7,697 nucleotides of DNA, taken from contig VFLF01000431.1 of the NCBI GenBank assembly GCA_009885185.1, positions 1 through 7,697 on the forward strand, given 5' to 3'. Below are positions 6,818 to 7,697 of this stretch, piece after piece; positions within the stretch are counted from its first letter, which is position 1; each line of letters opens with the position of its first letter. Under the pieces are notes generated by a model. The model saw nothing but the letters and a program-made list of their open reading frames with translations, was not told where the DNA came from and searched no databases. A program made the position numbers and the translations under genes. The stretch is from Nitrosomonadales bacterium (lineage in GTDB: Bacteria > Pseudomonadota > Gammaproteobacteria > Burkholderiales > SG8-41).

Positions 6818-7474
6818 ATGAATCTAACGCTTTTTGACCTCGACAACACCCTGCTCGCCGGCGACTCCGATTTCGAGTGGGCGCAATTTTTGATTGAACA
6901 AGGCGTGCTCGACCGCGAAGTGTATGAGGCGCGCAATCAGGAATTCTACGATCAGTACAAGGCGGGCACGCTGGATATCCACGAGTTTCTGGATTTTCAG
7001 TTAAAGCCCTTGTCGCGCCATCCGCGTGTGGTGCTGGATCGGTGGCACGCCGATTACATGAAGAAAAAAATTCATCCGATGATGCGGGATACCGCGCGGG
7101 CGCTGGTGGATCAACACAAGGGCGATGTGCGCGTGGTGATAACGGCGACCAACAGTTTTGTCACCGCGCCGATTGCGCGCATGTTTGGCATTGAGTATTT
7201 GATTGCCACCGAGCCGGAGCAGCGGGATGGGGAATTCACCGGGGGCGTTACCGGGCTGCCTTGTTTTAAAGAGGGCAAGCCCAAGCGTTTGCTGGCTTGG
7301 CTTTCCTCGCGCGGCGAGACGTTGTCGTCTTATGAGAAGGTGTGGTTTTACAGCGATTCGCATAATGATTTGCCGTTGATGAAGCTGGTGACGCATCCGG
7401 TGGCGGTGGATCCGGATGCTACTTTGCGGGAACATGCGGTGGCGTGCGGATGGCCAGTGATTTCGCTAGGGTGA
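6818..7474 (+). CDS. HAD superfamily subfamily IB hydrolase (SerB-like phosphatase)
   Basis: A cytoplasmic Mg-dependent phosphatase of the HAD-IB group that includes phosphoserine phosphatase and some histidinol-phosphatases; the natural substrate is not decidable here. All four HAD motifs are present in 218 residues: motif I FDLDNTLL (6-13, nucleophile Asp7 and acid/base Asp9), motif II VVITATNSF (106-114), a motif III Lys in the FKEGKPKRL segment (150-158), and motif IV FYSDSHNDLPLM (177-188, Asp180 and Asp184). The helical cap at about 18-85 has the EFYDQYKAG...FLDFQLKPL pattern usual for betaproteobacterial members. ATG at 6818 is 19 nt after hda with only a weak purine-rich stretch (AAAG) before it, so it probably depends on read-through from the permease-hda transcript. 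From memory this gene often follows hda in Betaproteobacteria and is followed by pcnB; pcnB is not visible in the remaining 223 nt. Confidence 0.92.
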   Translation: MNLTLFDLDNTLLAGDSDFEWAQFLIEQGVLDREVYEARNQEFYDQYKAGTLDIHEFLDFQLKPLSRHPRVVLDRWHADYMKKKIHPMMRDTARALVDQHKGDVRVVITATNSFVTAPIARMFGIEYLIATEPEQRDGEFTGGVTGLPCFKEGKPKRLLAWLSSRGETLSSYEKVWFYSDSHNDLPLMKLVTHPVAVDPDATLREHAVACGWPVISLG

Positions 7475-7515
7475 AGGGTGAGATTGTTTCTATCGGATGC
7501 ACGGTGCTTCAAGTT

Positions 7516-7572
7516 CGCCGGGGGCAGCCCGGCGGCTGGTCACTTTTCTTGCTCCGCCAAGAAAAGTAACCA
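7516..7572. repeat. Double-hairpin intergenic repeat, right edge
   Basis: Two adjacent inverted repeats lie 41 nt after the HAD gene. The first is a 7-bp GC stem, CGCCGGG (7516-7522) with CCCGGCG (7528-7534), loop 5 nt. The second is ACTTTTCTTG (7542-7551) with CAAGAAAAGT (7558-7567), loop 6 nt. It extends outward past one mismatch (7541/7568) by TGGT with ACCA (7537-7540 / 7569-7572), giving 14 pairs in 15 positions. The core GGTCACTTTTCTTG...CAAGAAAAGTAACC followed by AAAAGAAGG closely resembles a repeat I recall downstream of genes in many beta- and gammaproteobacteria. It may end or protect the permease-hda-HAD transcript; the second stem carries an A/T-rich flank but no clean U-tract, so terminator function is inference only. 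Confidence 0.75.
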
Positions 7573-7697
7573 AAAGAAGGCGGCCCAGGTTCGCGGCCCT
7601 ACACGCATCGATCGACGAACATAGTCAGCGCACGCGATTGATGCGGTTCGCTACGCTCACCGGCATCCTACGGACTTCATACCCTTGAATCCCACCC
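7573..7697. other. Non-coding right edge, probably more repeat sequence
   Basis: I see no credible gene in these last 125 nt. An open frame on the plus strand (7497-7688, 63 codons) runs through both hairpins, lacks a ribosome binding site and has a composition like translated repeat DNA. GATGC-GGT (7640-7647) and ACC-GGCATC (7659-7667) form a short imperfect inverted repeat around TTCGCTACGCTC. That wording is typical of the spacer and tail parts of dispersed proteobacterial repeats, so the whole edge may be a single larger repeat copy continuing past the window. Confidence 0.45.

Noticed and set aside
7497..7688. 63-codon plus-strand open frame at the right edge
   Set aside because: Runs through two hairpins of a probable dispersed repeat, has no ribosome binding site and no recognisable protein features.

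Overview
The window is a compact, GC-rich stretch of bacterial chromosome. Its gene content and order (purM-purN with an RsmB/NOP-type RNA methyltransferase on one side; an AI-2E/PerM-family permease, Hda and a HAD-IB phosphatase on the other) match what I know of Betaproteobacteria. The Hda N-terminus (clamp-binding box followed by a PSFDNFVVGRN-type segment) points the same way. I cannot name a genus. I see no phage genes, transposase, CRISPR array, rRNA or tRNA; this is core housekeeping DNA edged by repeats.

Two gene blocks diverge from an intergenic region of about 100 bp (4967-5065). Leftward (minus strand), in transcription order: purM (AIR synthetase), purN (GAR transformylase), a small exported DUF3108 protein, a second DUF3108 protein with a membrane anchor and a long Pro/Ala-rich linker, and an RsmB/NOP-family m5C RNA methyltransferase. 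The gaps are 14 and 12 nt, then a 4-nt TTGA overlap, then 58 nt, so this reads as one operon. Rightward (plus strand): an AI-2E/PerM-family permease, hda (regulatory inactivation of DnaA) joined to it by a 4-nt ATGA overlap, and a HAD-IB phosphatase 19 nt further on.

The outer ends of both blocks run into non-coding DNA with palindromic repeats. The left edge (about 22-116) holds a family of TTCGAC...GCTCAG / CCGTTCG units in direct and inverted orientation. The right edge (about 7516-7572) holds two back-to-back hairpins. Both look like dispersed intergenic repeats of environmental proteobacteria rather than genes.

The housekeeping genes are intact, with their catalytic motifs visible. The least understood part is the pair of clearly paralogous DUF3108 envelope proteins embedded between purine biosynthesis and an rRNA methyltransferase-like gene. 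Three minus-strand genes (purM, the second DUF3108 gene and the methyltransferase gene) appear to start with TTG. I found no convincing evidence of a new defence or mobile system here.
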